Positions 14,361 to 23,732 of a stretch of 64,000 nucleotides of DNA are shown piece after piece (position 1 is the stretch's first letter; every line of letters begins with the position of its first letter). The translations under genes and the position numbers were made by a program. Origin of the DNA: Phycisphaera sp. (lineage in GTDB: Bacteria > Planctomycetota > Phycisphaerae > Phycisphaerales > Zrk34); the NCBI GenBank assembly GCA_016125285.1, contig WGMA01000037.1, forward strand, positions 89,879 to 153,878. The letters are read 5' to 3'. The notes below the pieces were generated by a model. The model had not been told where the DNA came from and ran no database searches. It saw only the letters and a list, made by a program, of their open reading frames with translations.

Positions 14361-17204
14361 ATGACACGAATGACGGTAGTGATGTTCTGTACCGCGGTCG
14401 TCGCCGGTTCGCTGTGGTCAGGCCACGCGGCGGCGTCCCCGGTGGTGCCGGGCTACGAACAACTCAAGGCGTCGGGCAAGTCCGACGCGGTCATGCGCGG
14501 CGAGCTGCTGATCAGCGAGCTGAACTGCCTGTCGTGCCATACCGCGTCCGACGCGGTCGCGGCGCGGATCGGCACGAAGCCCGCGCCGGACCTGTCCAAC
14601 GCCGGCGCGCGCCTCACGCCGCAGTACCTGCGCAAGTACCTCACGGACCCGCACGGCGTGAAACCCGGCGCAACGATGCCCGACATCTTCCATGCCTCGG
14701 AAGCCAAGTCGCGCGACGGCGCCGTCGACTTCCTCGTGAACTACCTCGTGTCGCGCGGCGGGCCGATCAAGCTCGACGAGTCGTCGGCCAACAGCTCGAT
14801 GGTGTCGAGCGGCGAGAAGCTGTTCCACTCGCTCGGCTGCATCGCGTGTCACGCTCCGGCGGCCGACGCCAACAAGACGAAGGTGCCATCCGTGCCGCTG
14901 GCGAACCTCGCGGAGAAGACGACGCTCGCCGAGCTGACGAAGTTCCTGATGGACCCGGCGGCGATCCGACCGGGCGGACGCATGCCGAGCTTCCGGTTGG
15001 GGCGCGACGAGGCTGCGAACCTCGCGGCTTACCTGTTGCGTGACCAGCTCGACAATCCGCAGAACAAGGCGGGCAAGCCGTCCAAGCAGCCCGGGATGGC
15101 GTGGGAATACTACGAAGACGGCATGAGCGCCAACGCACCGGACTGGAGCAAGATGAAGCCGAAGGTCACCGGCGTCGCGCCGGACTTCACGCTCAACCCG
15201 TCCGGCAACAAGCACCGTGGCGACAACTTCGCGTATCGCTACACCGGCACGCTGCACATCGAGAAGCCGGGCAAGTACACGTTCTGGACGGGCAGCGACG
15301 ACGGCTCTGAGTTGTTCATCGGCGACAAGCAGGTCGTGAAGAACTGGGGCGCCAAGCCGTACAGCGAGGTGCACGGCGACATCGAGCTGGACGCGGGTGA
15401 CTATCCGCTGACCGTGACGTACTGGGAGGTCGGCGGCCAGGAGCAGTTCGACGTCCACTGGCGCGGACCGGGCATCAAGAAGAAGTCGGCGATCCCGACG
15501 GGCGTGCTCAGCGCCGAGGGCGGCACGCCGATGCTGCCGCTGAACAGCGAGCCGGACTTCGCCGTCGACGCGCAGAAGGCGCAGATGGGCGAGCGGATGT
15601 TCACGATGCTCAAGTGCGTGCAGTGTCACAGCCAGGGCCAGCAGGCCAGCGCCGCGCCCGCGCCGCCGTTCGCACGCAAGGCCCCTGCGTTCGCCGACCT
15701 CAACGTCGACAACGCCGAGGGATGCCTCGGCGACAAGATCCGCAAGGCGGTGCCGAAGTACGGCTTCAGCGACGATCAGAAGGCGGACATCAAGGCGGCG
15801 CTCGCGGCGCGGGCGAAGCTGAATCAGAAGCGCGGTCCGCACGACGCGGCGCTGTACACGCTGGCGACCTTCAACTGCATCGGGTGCCACAACCGTGACG
15901 GCGTGGGCGGGCCCGGCGAGGTGCGCGAGAAGCTGTTCGACACCACCATCAAGATCGACCTCGGCGACGAGGGCCGCATCCCGCCGACGCTGACCGGCGT
16001 GGGCTCGAAGCTCCGCGCCGACGCGATCGAGAAGATCGTATTCAACGGTGAACTGCATGTGCGCGAGTACATGGCCACGCGAATGCCGACGTTCCCGAGG
16101 GAGGCCGCGTCGGCGTTGGTCGACACGCTGGTCGCCGCGGACTTCAAGCCGGGCGACGACACGAAGCCCGAGTTTGATCAGAAGTCCGTCGCCGCGGGGC
16201 GTCGTCTCGTTGGCGTGTCACCCTCGCCGAGCAAGTCGGGCCTGGGTTGCATCAACTGCCACAACGTCGCGGGCCAGACGTCGATCGGCATTCCGGGAAT
16301 CGATCTGGCGACGGTGCACGATCGCCTGAATCCCGGGTGGTTCAAGCGCTGGCTGGCAAATCCGGTGGAGGTCAAGCCGGGCACGCGCATGCCGGGCTTC
16401 TGGGCCGGCGCGTCGATCTTCCCCGACGTGCTGGGCGGCGACGCGGGCAAGCAGCAGGAGGCGATCTGGAACTACCTGTCGCTGGGCAAGTCGATGCCGC
16501 TGCCGGCCGGTTTCAGCGCGATGTCGGCCAAGAACAATGAACTCGTGCCGCTTGACGTGCCGGTGATGTACCGCACGTTTGTCGACGGCGCGTCGCCTCG
16601 CGGCATCGTTGTCGGCTACCCCGAGAAGGTGAACATCGCGTTCGACGCAAACGTCGTAAGGCTCGCGGAGATCTGGCGAGGCCGATTCTGGGACCCGTCG
16701 AACACGTGGACCGGTCGTTCGGGTGGGTTTGGCAAACCGCTCGGCACCGACGTCATGGACATGCCCAACGGTCCGGCGATCGCGTTCCTCGAGTCGGAGG
16801 ATCAGCCTTGGCCGAACCCCGACATCAAGAAGGAACGCAACGTCGGCGGCGACTTCAAGGGCTACCGGCTCGACAAGGAGCGTCGCCCGATCTTCCACTA
16901 CAACCTCAAGGGCGTCGACATCGAGGAGGCGCTGATCCCGCAACTGAAGCAGGGCGGTGTGACGCTGATGCGCCGCTTTACGGTTGACGCGCCGTCGGAC
17001 CCGTCCGGCCTGTACGTGCTGGTCGCCGAGGGCAAGAAGATCGCGAAGGACGGCGACGCGTTTGTTGTCGACGGCGGCAAGCTGACCGTGACCGTCGTGA
17101 AGGCAGCGGACAACGCGAGGATCCGCGAGGTCGGTGGCACGCAGCAACTGGTCATTCCCGCTACGAAGAAAAACGCCGTTATCGAGGTGGATTACAAATG
17201 GTGA
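14361..17204 (+). CDS. Secreted multihaem cytochrome c with PA14 domain
   Basis: 947 residues with a signal peptide (residues 1-25). Five CxxCH haem-c sites are visible: near residues 56, 160, 419, 505 and 630, the first two followed by GATMPD or GGRMPSF loops that can supply the axial Met. Residues ~245-380 form a PA14 module (WEYYEDG at its start, TFWTGSDDGSELFIG in its core), which in related proteins binds glycans. The C-terminal ~250 residues are a beta-rich domain. It overlaps the following propeller gene by 7 bases, so the two are probably co-translated, which suggests an electron-accepting cytochrome paired with a dehydrogenase-like subunit. The reaction itself is inference. Confidence 0.85.
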   Translation: MTRMTVVMFCTAVVAGSLWSGHAAASPVVPGYEQLKASGKSDAVMRGELLISELNCLSCHTASDAVAARIGTKPAPDLSNAGARLTPQYLRKYLTDPHGVKPGATMPDIFHASEAKSRDGAVDFLVNYLVSRGGPIKLDESSANSSMVSSGEKLFHSLGCIACHAPAADANKTKVPSVPLANLAEKTTLAELTKFLMDPAAIRPGGRMPSFRLGRDEAANLAAYLLRDQLDNPQNKAGKPSKQPGMAWEYYEDGMSANAPDWSKMKPKVTGVAPDFTLNPSGNKHRGDNFAYRYTGTLHIEKPGKYTFWTGSDDGSELFIGDKQVVKNWGAKPYSEVHGDIELDAGDYPLTVTYWEVGGQEQFDVHWRGPGIKKKSAIPTGVLSAEGGTPMLPLNSEPDFAVDAQKAQMGERMFTMLKCVQCHSQGQQASAAPAPPFARKAPAFADLNVDNAEGCLGDKIRKAVPKYGFSDDQKADIKAALAARAKLNQKRGPHDAALYTLATFNCIGCHNRDGVGGPGEVREKLFDTTIKIDLGDEGRIPPTLTGVGSKLRADAIEKIVFNGELHVREYMATRMPTFPREAASALVDTLVAADFKPGDDTKPEFDQKSVAAGRRLVGVSPSPSKSGLGCINCHNVAGQTSIGIPGIDLATVHDRLNPGWFKRWLANPVEVKPGTRMPGFWAGASIFPDVLGGDAGKQQEAIWNYLSLGKSMPLPAGFSAMSAKNNELVPLDVPVMYRTFVDGASPRGIVVGYPEKVNIAFDANVVRLAEIWRGRFWDPSNTWTGRSGGFGKPLGTDVMDMPNGPAIAFLESEDQPWPNPDIKKERNVGGDFKGYRLDKERRPIFHYNLKGVDIEEALIPQLKQGGVTLMRRFTVDAPSDPSGLYVLVAEGKKIAKDGDAFVVDGGKLTVTVVKAADNARIREVGGTQQLVIPATKKNAVIEVDYKW

Positions 17205-18706
17205 AGCGCATCGCAATCGCACTTGTCGCGTCGTTGATCGTCACGACGCTCGCCACGTCGTCGGCGCAGGCGGCGTCCGAAGACGACTACTACCATCTGG
17301 TCACGTTCGATCCGCCGGAGGGCGTGATCCTCGAGGTCAGCGGGCTGCTGCACCTCAAGGACGGACGCATCATGCTGTGCACGCGCGGCGGCGAGGTCTA
17401 CATCGTCGAGAACGGTGAGGCGGCCGACCCGTCGCAGGCGAAGTTCAAACGCTACGCGTTCGGTCTGGCCACGCCGCTCGGTCTGTGGGAGCACACCGAT
17501 GGCTACATCTACGTCGCGCAGCGCGGCGAGCTGACCCGTATGAAGGACATCGACGGCGATGACCAGGCGGACATATTCGAGACGGTCTGCGACGACTGGG
17601 CGATCAGCGGCAACTACCACGAGTTCTGCTTCGGCCCGCGTCCCGGGCCCGAGGGCAAGTTCTGGGTGACGCTCAACAAGCCCTTCGGCGGCGAGCCCTA
17701 CGGGCGGGCGAAGTGGCGGGGGTGGTCCGTCCGCATCGATCTGAAGACCGGCAAGATGGAGGCGATGTGCAACGGTTTGCGCAGCCCCTGCGGAGTGGAG
17801 AACAGCCCGTGGGGCGACATGTTCTACACGGACAACCAGGGTGAGTGGTGCAACGCGTCGAAGCTGTCGCAGCTCGTGCCCGGCACCTTCCACGGTCACC
17901 CGCACGGCCTGGACACCGTCGAACTGCCCGAGTGCACGCTCAAGGAGCCCAAGGCGTCGGACGTGCCTAACGGCGAGTTCATGAAGGACCTGCGTAACAA
18001 GATCCCCAACTTCCAACTGCCCACGCTGTGGTTCCCGTACGAGAAAATGGGCAAGAGCCCCAGCGGTCTGAAGTGGGACCAGACCGGCGGCAAGTTCGGC
18101 CCGTTCGCCGGGCAGATCTTCGTCGGCGATCAGCACCACGCGTGGGTGATGCGATGCTTCATCGAAAAGGTTGACGGCCACTGGCAGGGCGCGTGCTTCC
18201 GCTTCCGTGAGGGGCTGATGTGCGGCGTGCTGCGGATGGCGTTTGGCAATGACGGGCAGATGTTCGTCGGCATGTCCAACGCGGGGTGGGGCTCGAAGGG
18301 CACCGCGCCGTGGGGGCTGCAGCGGATCGTGTGGAACGGCAAGATGCCGTTCGAGATTCACGAGATGCACGTCAAGCCCGATGGGTTCGAGCTGACGTCC
18401 ACCAAGCCCGTCGACGCCGAGGCGATGTCGAAGCCGGAGGCGTACAAGCTGTCGAGCTACACGTACCGACTTCGCAGCAACTACGGCGGTCCCGAGGAAG
18501 ACGTCAAGCAGCATGAGATCAAGTCCGTCACGGTCGGCGCCGACGGCAAGTCCGTTCGTCTCGTGATCGACGGCCTGCGCGCCGGGTACGTGCACGAGCT
18601 GCACATCGACGGCGCCAAGGCGAAGGACGGCACGGAACTGCTGCACCCCGAGGCGTACTACACCGTGATCAACATCCCCGGCGGCACGACGCTCGATCCG
18701 AAGTGA
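17198..18706 (+). CDS. Sorbosone/glucose-dehydrogenase-like beta-propeller protein
   Basis: 502 residues with a signal peptide ending at about SAQAA-SED (residue ~26). Repeats such as GLLHLKDGRIMLCTRGGEVY and TPLGLWEHTDGYIYVAQRGE are blades of the six-bladed propeller of the PQQ-type glucose/sorbosone dehydrogenase and NHL group. In planctomycetes related propellers are often fused to a CxxCH domain; here no CxxCH exists, but the start codon lies inside the end of the five-haem cytochrome gene (7-base overlap), so the pair may do the same job in two chains. Whether it has real dehydrogenase activity or binds PQQ cannot be read from the sequence. Confidence 0.78.
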   Translation: MVKRIAIALVASLIVTTLATSSAQAASEDDYYHLVTFDPPEGVILEVSGLLHLKDGRIMLCTRGGEVYIVENGEAADPSQAKFKRYAFGLATPLGLWEHTDGYIYVAQRGELTRMKDIDGDDQADIFETVCDDWAISGNYHEFCFGPRPGPEGKFWVTLNKPFGGEPYGRAKWRGWSVRIDLKTGKMEAMCNGLRSPCGVENSPWGDMFYTDNQGEWCNASKLSQLVPGTFHGHPHGLDTVELPECTLKEPKASDVPNGEFMKDLRNKIPNFQLPTLWFPYEKMGKSPSGLKWDQTGGKFGPFAGQIFVGDQHHAWVMRCFIEKVDGHWQGACFRFREGLMCGVLRMAFGNDGQMFVGMSNAGWGSKGTAPWGLQRIVWNGKMPFEIHEMHVKPDGFELTSTKPVDAEAMSKPEAYKLSSYTYRLRSNYGGPEEDVKQHEIKSVTVGADGKSVRLVIDGLRAGYVHELHIDGAKAKDGTELLHPEAYYTVINIPGGTTLDPK

Positions 18707-18757
18707 GACGAACCGCCTGGTGGATGATCGGTGGATTGACGCGTCCGATGCGGCGTG

Positions 18758-19414
18758 TCATTTCTGCGCTGTCTTCGGCGTGTCTTCTTCGCTCGTCGGT
18801 TTGCGATCAAACAGCAGCGACCACACGAGAATCGAACCGATGCCGATGAGCAGGTAGCTGTCGGCCAGGTTGAAGATCCACGGATACAACTCCGTCGAGC
18901 CGTTGTCCCACGACCAGCCGAACGGCAAGTTGACGTCCGGGAACAGGTACAACATGTCGCGCACGAAGCCGTAGGCGATCCGGTCGTAGAGGTTGCCGAT
19001 CGCGCCGGCGAGGATCATGCCCAGGCAGACGTGGATCAGGCGGTGCTGAGCCGACGAGGTGCAGAACACGTAGCCGACAAACGTCACGGCGAGCACGGTG
19101 AAACCGACAAACAGCCAGCGAGCGCCGGCCATCATGCCGAACACCGCGCCGGGGTTGGCCACGAGCTTGAGCGCGATCACCTTGGGGATCAGCGTGACAT
19201 TATCGTGCGGCGGGATCGGCGGGGGATCGCCGTTGCGAATCGCGAGGCTGACCGCGCCGGGGTCGACGGGCACGGGAGCGACGTGCGCGTAAGACCAGCC
19301 CTTCAGCGCGAGGTCGGCGACGAGCAGGATGGTGAAGACAGCCACGAACGTGACGACCGCCGACCGGGACTTGTGGGCCGGTAGCGGATGTTCTGGGGTC
19401 TCGTCTTTAGGCAT
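18758..19414 (-). CDS. lspA: Lipoprotein signal peptidase (signal peptidase II)
   Basis: 218 residues, four predicted membrane helices. The two catalytic aspartates stand in NLYDR (Asp144) and FNLADS (Asp185), and KLVANPGAVFG (83-93) corresponds to the N-x-G-x-x-FG motif. It is ~50 residues longer than E. coli LspA: there is a ~35-residue polar segment after helix 1 and a ~15-residue loop between the aspartates. The enzyme removes the signal peptide of diacylglyceryl lipoproteins, for which this window encodes several candidate substrates. The upstream H1-DksA gene on the same strand ends 18 bases before this start. Confidence 0.93.
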   Translation of the reverse strand: MPKDETPEHPLPAHKSRSAVVTFVAVFTILLVADLALKGWSYAHVAPVPVDPGAVSLAIRNGDPPPIPPHDNVTLIPKVIALKLVANPGAVFGMMAGARWLFVGFTVLAVTFVGYVFCTSSAQHRLIHVCLGMILAGAIGNLYDRIAYGFVRDMLYLFPDVNLPFGWSWDNGSTELYPWIFNLADSYLLIGIGSILVWSLLFDRKPTSEEDTPKTAQK

Positions 19415-19432
19415 GACGGCTAGCCGTGCGGA

Positions 19433-20128
19433 TTACATCCGTCCCTTGCGTTCCATCGCGCGGGCGGCCTCGATGCAGTACTTCGCCCAGGGCTTGGCTT
19501 CCAGGCGGGCGCGGTTGATCGGGGCGCCGGTCTCAAGGCACACGCCGTAGGTGCGGTCCTTGATCCGCATCAACGCATCGTTGATTTCGCCAAGGCGCTT
19601 GCGCTCCTCCTCGAGCATGCCCAGCGTCAACTCCTGCTCGTAGTTGTCCGAGCCGATGTCGGCCATGTGCAGCGGCATGTGCGAGAGGTTCGCGGAATCG
19701 ACGTTCAAGGCTTCCTTGTGCATCGAATCCATGTCGCCAAGGATCTCCGCCCGCTTCAGCAGCAGCAGGTGCGCGAAGTAGTTCAGGTCCTTGGCCTTGA
19801 GGGGCGTCTTGACCTTGCGACGCGAAGTGGACTTGGTCTTAGGGGCAGCGTCGGTAGATTTGGCCGCGTTGGTCTTCTTCTTGGTCGTCCGCTTGGCGAC
19901 CTTCTTGGGCGACGTGGCGCTCGTCTTGGCAGTCTTCGTGGCGGGCTTCGACTTCTTGGCCGGGCTCTTGGCCGCGGACTTCTTCTTCGTCGTAACCTTC
20001 TTGCCAGCAGACTTCTTCGTCGACGACTTCTTGGAGGATTTCTTCTTGGAGGACTTCCCCGCAGCCTTGGTGGCTGGCCGCTTCTTGGTCGTCTTCTTGC
20101 CGGTTTTGGTTGCCTTCGTCTTCGCCAC
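19433..20128 (-). CDS. Histone-H1-like tail fused to DksA/TraR-type domain
   Basis: The first ~110 of 231 residues are almost only Lys, Ala, Ser and Thr with KKSKK/AKK-type repeats, as in eukaryotic H1 tails and bacterial Hc1-like proteins, and must be very basic. From ~115 on the protein is a DksA/TraR-like coiled-coil (DLNYFAHLLLLKRAEILGDM; EERKRLGEINDALMRI) ending in the zinc-finger region YGVCLETGAPI...AKYCIEA. Where DksA has four Cys, only two are left (one in each half), so zinc binding is doubtful. DksA acts through the RNA polymerase secondary channel; the tail would add DNA or RNA binding. It is probably co-transcribed with lspA, 18 bases downstream. Confidence 0.8.
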   Translation of the reverse strand: MAKTKATKTGKKTTKKRPATKAAGKSSKKKSSKKSSTKKSAGKKVTTKKKSAAKSPAKKSKPATKTAKTSATSPKKVAKRTTKKKTNAAKSTDAAPKTKSTSRRKVKTPLKAKDLNYFAHLLLLKRAEILGDMDSMHKEALNVDSANLSHMPLHMADIGSDNYEQELTLGMLEEERKRLGEINDALMRIKDRTYGVCLETGAPINRARLEAKPWAKYCIEAARAMERKGRM

Positions 20129-20272
20129 GCGCGTCTCCCGAGGGGGTACAGCGAAGCGCTGCTAAGAGGTGCTTCGCCCGGGCCCAAAATAGATGGGGAA
20201 TAGTAATCATGGCGGGTCCGTTCGTCAATGTTCGGCGGGCCTGACCGAATGCGTTGCGGTAGAGTGGGTGTG

Positions 20273-22486
20273 ATGCGTACAGCGGCGATCATTGCGGCGG
20301 TGATTATCGGCCTCGGAGCCCGCGCGGCGGAAGCGGCGGCGCCACGCGTCCAGGTCACCCGCTCGACGCTTGCAGATCAGGTCACACTCGCCGCTGATCG
20401 GGTCATTGCGCGGTATGGGCACAACGACACGACACGACCCGACGCGCTCCTCGTCGCACGCGCGCTGCTTGAGCAGGCGGTGTCGCTGGACGGGGAAGCG
20501 TCAGCGGCTTGGCGACGCCTGGCGTTTGTGGCCGAAGCGCAGGGCGACACCGTCGAGCAGCGACGCGCGATCACGAGCTACCTGCGTCTGGAGCCCCTGG
20601 ACGATCGCATGCAGCTGCGCCTCATCGACATGATGCTGGCGGAGAAGGACACGGTAGATCAGCGGCTGACGATGCTCGAGCACCTCGCCGAGGGACCGGG
20701 TAGCGAGCGGTTGACCGGCGCGTTGCGCAGCCGTCTGGCGCTGCGTGCCGCACATCTGTGCGCGCGGCGGGGAGGCGACACGGCCATGGCGCCGTGGCTC
20801 GCCCGCGCAATCGATCTCGACGAAACCAATAAGGCCGCGGCCGCGGAGGCGCTCGCGCTGTTGATGCGGCGCGGCGGCACAGCCGAAGAAGAGATGGCCG
20901 CCCTCGTTTCACTGCTCGCGGCCGACCCGGCCGATGCGTCGACGCACGCCTTGATCGGCTCGGTGCTGTTGAACCTTGGGCGATATGACGCGGCGACCGA
21001 CTGGCTGTCGACGAGTGAGTCGCTCGCGCGGGCGTCATCGTCGAGCAATCGGCTGGTCTCCGTGGCGCAGACGCGCGTCACCCAGCAGCGCATCTTAGCG
21101 ATGTGGGGCGCGGGTCGACGGGCCGACGCGTTCCGCGTGGTCGACGGTCTGCTTGCGGAGCGAGACGCGGCGGCGGGTCCGGGCCTTGCGGCGTCCGACG
21201 GCGATGTGCTGGCGTTGCTGTCGACGGCTGCCGCGATGCAGTTGGCCGAACCGCCGACGCAGCCCGGCGCACCGCCGCGGCGCGACTACGCAGACGAGTT
21301 GCTATCCGCGATGCAGCGCCGATTCACTGCGGCCGATGGAGATGCTCGCTTGATCGCGGCCGTCGATCTTGTGTGGTGGGGATTGCTCGTCGATCGAAAC
21401 GCCGACGCCGCCGACGCCGCATGGTCGACGATCGTTGCGAAACTTGGCGTCGACGACGCGACGCGCCGACGGCTCGAAGCTTGGCGCATGATGCGCGCCG
21501 GCCATTCAGACGAAGCGAGGCGATCGCTTGCTTCATGCGCCGACTCCGACGGAGCCTGCGCGCTCGGTTTGGCGATGCTGGAACGGGGCGAAGCGCGCGC
21601 CGCACGACTGGCTTCGATCTTTGCTCGCGAACCCGGGTCGCTGATCGGGCTGCTGGCGCGCGACGGGTTGGTGGCGATCGGGAGGGAGCCGGGTGTGGCG
21701 CCGGAGCGTTCCGGCGCTGACGCCGCGCGCGTTGCCGCAATCGTTCCGGACGCGCTGCGTCATCCGGCTAACGCGGCGTCAAACATTCTGGCGTTGAACA
21801 TTCAGCCGTACCGTCGCAGCAGCCCGTGGCAGCCATGGCGCGTTCGGGTCACGTTGTCCAACCTGTCGGGGATGCCCGTGAGCCTCGCAAACGATGTCGA
21901 AGCAACGAGGGTGCTGATCGTCCTGACGCAGGACGCCGGCGATGAGGCGGTGTCGTGCGGGCAGGCCGCGGTTGATCTGGGATGTCGATTGCGATTGGAC
22001 CCGAACCGCAGCGTATCGGTTGATGCTGTGCTCGACGTGGCTTCGATGCCGCCGGGCCCATTGGCACTGCACGCGATTCTCGATCCCACGAGCGATGGCC
22101 TCGGCGCCGTCTCGCCCGGTGTCCTGGGGGGGGCGGCGACCTGCCGCGGCGTTGAGCGATGGTGGGGCGCTGATCGCGATGAGTCGGCGACGGGCAATGC
22201 CTGGGTGGGCGGACGTGAAGAGCTTGCAGAGGCTTACGAGTCTTCGGACCCCATGGGGCGCATCTGGCTTGCGATGAATGTCGTCCGGCACGATGTTGGC
22301 TTATCGTTGACGCTGCGGCCGACTGCGGCGGCGGCTGAACAACATTGGACATCGGTGCTGGGGGCTATCGCTGCCTGGGGGACCTGCCGTGGGGCTGACG
22401 TGGCGATCCCCGGACTCAAGGCTCCTGAGCTGCTGAAGCTGCGGCACGCCGTCGGATCGCTGTTGGATGATCCGCAAGAAAAGTAG
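20273..22486 (+). CDS. Secreted TPR-like protein of unknown function
   Basis: 737 residues from ATG 20273, chosen because a signal peptide (RTAAIIAAVIIGLG, cleavage near RAAEAAA) starts there; a GTG lies one codon upstream. The first ~500 residues are Ala-rich helical hairpins like degenerate tetratricopeptide repeats (for example EASAAWRRLAFVAEAQGDT and ASTHALIGSVLLNLGRYDAA). Residues ~510-640 look beta-rich (VRVTLSNLSGMPVSL, a possible immunoglobulin-like domain). I do not recognise a family. It reads away from the H1-DksA gene and ends just before the promoter of the second pseudopilin gene. A periplasmic scaffold role is a guess. Confidence 0.6.
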   Translation: MRTAAIIAAVIIGLGARAAEAAAPRVQVTRSTLADQVTLAADRVIARYGHNDTTRPDALLVARALLEQAVSLDGEASAAWRRLAFVAEAQGDTVEQRRAITSYLRLEPLDDRMQLRLIDMMLAEKDTVDQRLTMLEHLAEGPGSERLTGALRSRLALRAAHLCARRGGDTAMAPWLARAIDLDETNKAAAAEALALLMRRGGTAEEEMAALVSLLAADPADASTHALIGSVLLNLGRYDAATDWLSTSESLARASSSSNRLVSVAQTRVTQQRILAMWGAGRRADAFRVVDGLLAERDAAAGPGLAASDGDVLALLSTAAAMQLAEPPTQPGAPPRRDYADELLSAMQRRFTAADGDARLIAAVDLVWWGLLVDRNADAADAAWSTIVAKLGVDDATRRRLEAWRMMRAGHSDEARRSLASCADSDGACALGLAMLERGEARAARLASIFAREPGSLIGLLARDGLVAIGREPGVAPERSGADAARVAAIVPDALRHPANAASNILALNIQPYRRSSPWQPWRVRVTLSNLSGMPVSLANDVEATRVLIVLTQDAGDEAVSCGQAAVDLGCRLRLDPNRSVSVDAVLDVASMPPGPLALHAILDPTSDGLGAVSPGVLGGAATCRGVERWWGADRDESATGNAWVGGREELAEAYESSDPMGRIWLAMNVVRHDVGLSLTLRPTAAAAEQHWTSVLGAIAAWGTCRGADVAIPGLKAPELLKLRHAVGSLLDDPQEK

Positions 22487-22495
22487 TTCGACACG

Positions 22496-22524
22496 CTTAC
22501 ATTTGGATACGCGTTGAGTATAAT
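22496..22524 (+). promoter_or_regulatory. Sigma-70-type promoter of the second pseudopilin gene
   Basis: CTTACA (22496-22501) and a perfect TATAAT (22519-22524) are separated by 17 bases. It begins 10 bases after the previous stop codon and implies a ~205-base leader before ATG 22736. Confidence 0.65.
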
Positions 22525-22735
22525 TCAGCATTGGCGAGGCTGGCGGCGGCAATATCCGTCATCATTCTTATTACCTAATATGCACGCGCTGCCTCGCCCC
22601 GTTCGCGCATCATGCGCGAGGAGTCGACCGCGACCCGTGGAGAACGCTGGGGCTACCGCATCAGAACGCTGTGTGGGCGAGATGGGGAATTCCGTTATCG
22701 CCACATCAGCGTTACGGCGGGAAAGGATCAACGCA

Positions 22736-23671
22736 ATGTGCATGTATGTCACACAATCACGACGACGGTTTCACAGTGGATTCACCATCCTCGAACTGCT
22801 GGTGGTCATGTTCATCATGGCTCTGCTGCTGTCGCTGCTGTTGCCGTCGATTTCGCGAGCCCGCGAGGCGGCGAACCGCACGATCTGTGGCACCAGCGAG
22901 TCAGGCATGTACAAGGCATTGATGACTTACGCCTCGACGAACAGGGACAATTTTCCGCGATATGGCACCGATGGCTCTGACCAGACGGTGTTCGGGTTCG
23001 CCGGCATCGATCGACCGGAGACGAGCCCTGACGCCCAGAGTCTCCGTGACAACCTCACCGCGGCGCTCTGGATGCTGGTGCGTGAGGTTCGTGCCGACAC
23101 CGGTCAGTTCGTCTGTCCGTCGGCGCCCGTCGGGGTGCAAGACCCGTTGCGAGAGGTCGTCGGCAATGAATTTGGCAACCAGGGGGTCGCTGTTTCAAAG
23201 ACCTGGGATTTCGCGTTTGCCCGAACGTTGAACTATTCCTTCGTCAACATGTATTGCCGCGGCGTCGGGGCCGGCTGGTCTTCGCTCGCGCGAGGCGACT
23301 GGGTATTCGCCGCGGACAACAACAACGCAACGGAAGATCATCCCTTATCGCCTGGGTCCTTTCACACCAACAAGAAGGAAGACGGCGCCAACCCTGCGGT
23401 CATGTCGCAGGAGGAAAACAGCTATAACCATCGCGAGGGCGAAGGCCAGAACGTCATGTTCGGGGATGGGCACGTGGAATTTGTCACGGATCCGTTCCAA
23501 GGGCCTTCCAGCGACAACATCATGGCGGTGGATACCGATTCCGATCCGTTCACCAATACGCCGGGGCCGCCAACTTTGATCAACAACGAAATCAATGGAG
23601 TCAACGAGAGCAAAGACGTGGTGCTGGTGCCGATTTCGGGCAACGGGGGCGTCAGTTTATCGGGCCTCTAG
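22736..23671 (+). CDS. Type II secretion-like pseudopilin (H-X9-DG variant), paralogue 2
   Basis: ATG 22736 has AGGA at 22724-22727, 8 bases upstream; longer frames lack a site. The leader ends FHSG, followed by FTILELLVVMFIMALLLSLL: class III prepilin cleavage with Glu +5. The head begins with the shared block SRAREAANRTICG. Near the end it has NHREGEGQNVMFGDGHVEF, that is His, eleven residues, then Asp-Gly; this copy keeps DG, while the other two have DS. The head is otherwise more divergent than the pair at 13051 and 24108. It has its own promoter at 22496-22524. Confidence 0.88.
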   Translation: MCMYVTQSRRRFHSGFTILELLVVMFIMALLLSLLLPSISRAREAANRTICGTSESGMYKALMTYASTNRDNFPRYGTDGSDQTVFGFAGIDRPETSPDAQSLRDNLTAALWMLVREVRADTGQFVCPSAPVGVQDPLREVVGNEFGNQGVAVSKTWDFAFARTLNYSFVNMYCRGVGAGWSSLARGDWVFAADNNNATEDHPLSPGSFHTNKKEDGANPAVMSQEENSYNHREGEGQNVMFGDGHVEFVTDPFQGPSSDNIMAVDTDSDPFTNTPGPPTLINNEINGVNESKDVVLVPISGNGGVSLSGL

Positions 23672-23702
23672 CGGGCCGGCGGCGTCATAATGCCGCGCAC
23701 AT

Positions 23703-23732
23703 TTGACAAGGCGTCTACACCGTGTCTATACT
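23703..23732 (+). promoter_or_regulatory. Strong sigma-70-type promoter of the third pseudopilin gene
   Basis: A perfect TTGACA (23703-23708) and TATACT (23727-23732) are 18 bases apart. The expected start of transcription near 23740 gives a leader of about 370 bases before ATG 24108. This is the best match to a housekeeping promoter that I found in the window. Confidence 0.75.

Noticed and set aside
19667..20203. Plus-strand Leu/Gly-rich frames opposite the H1-like tail
   Set aside because: They are mirrors of Lys codons (CTT) in the tail, not membrane proteins.
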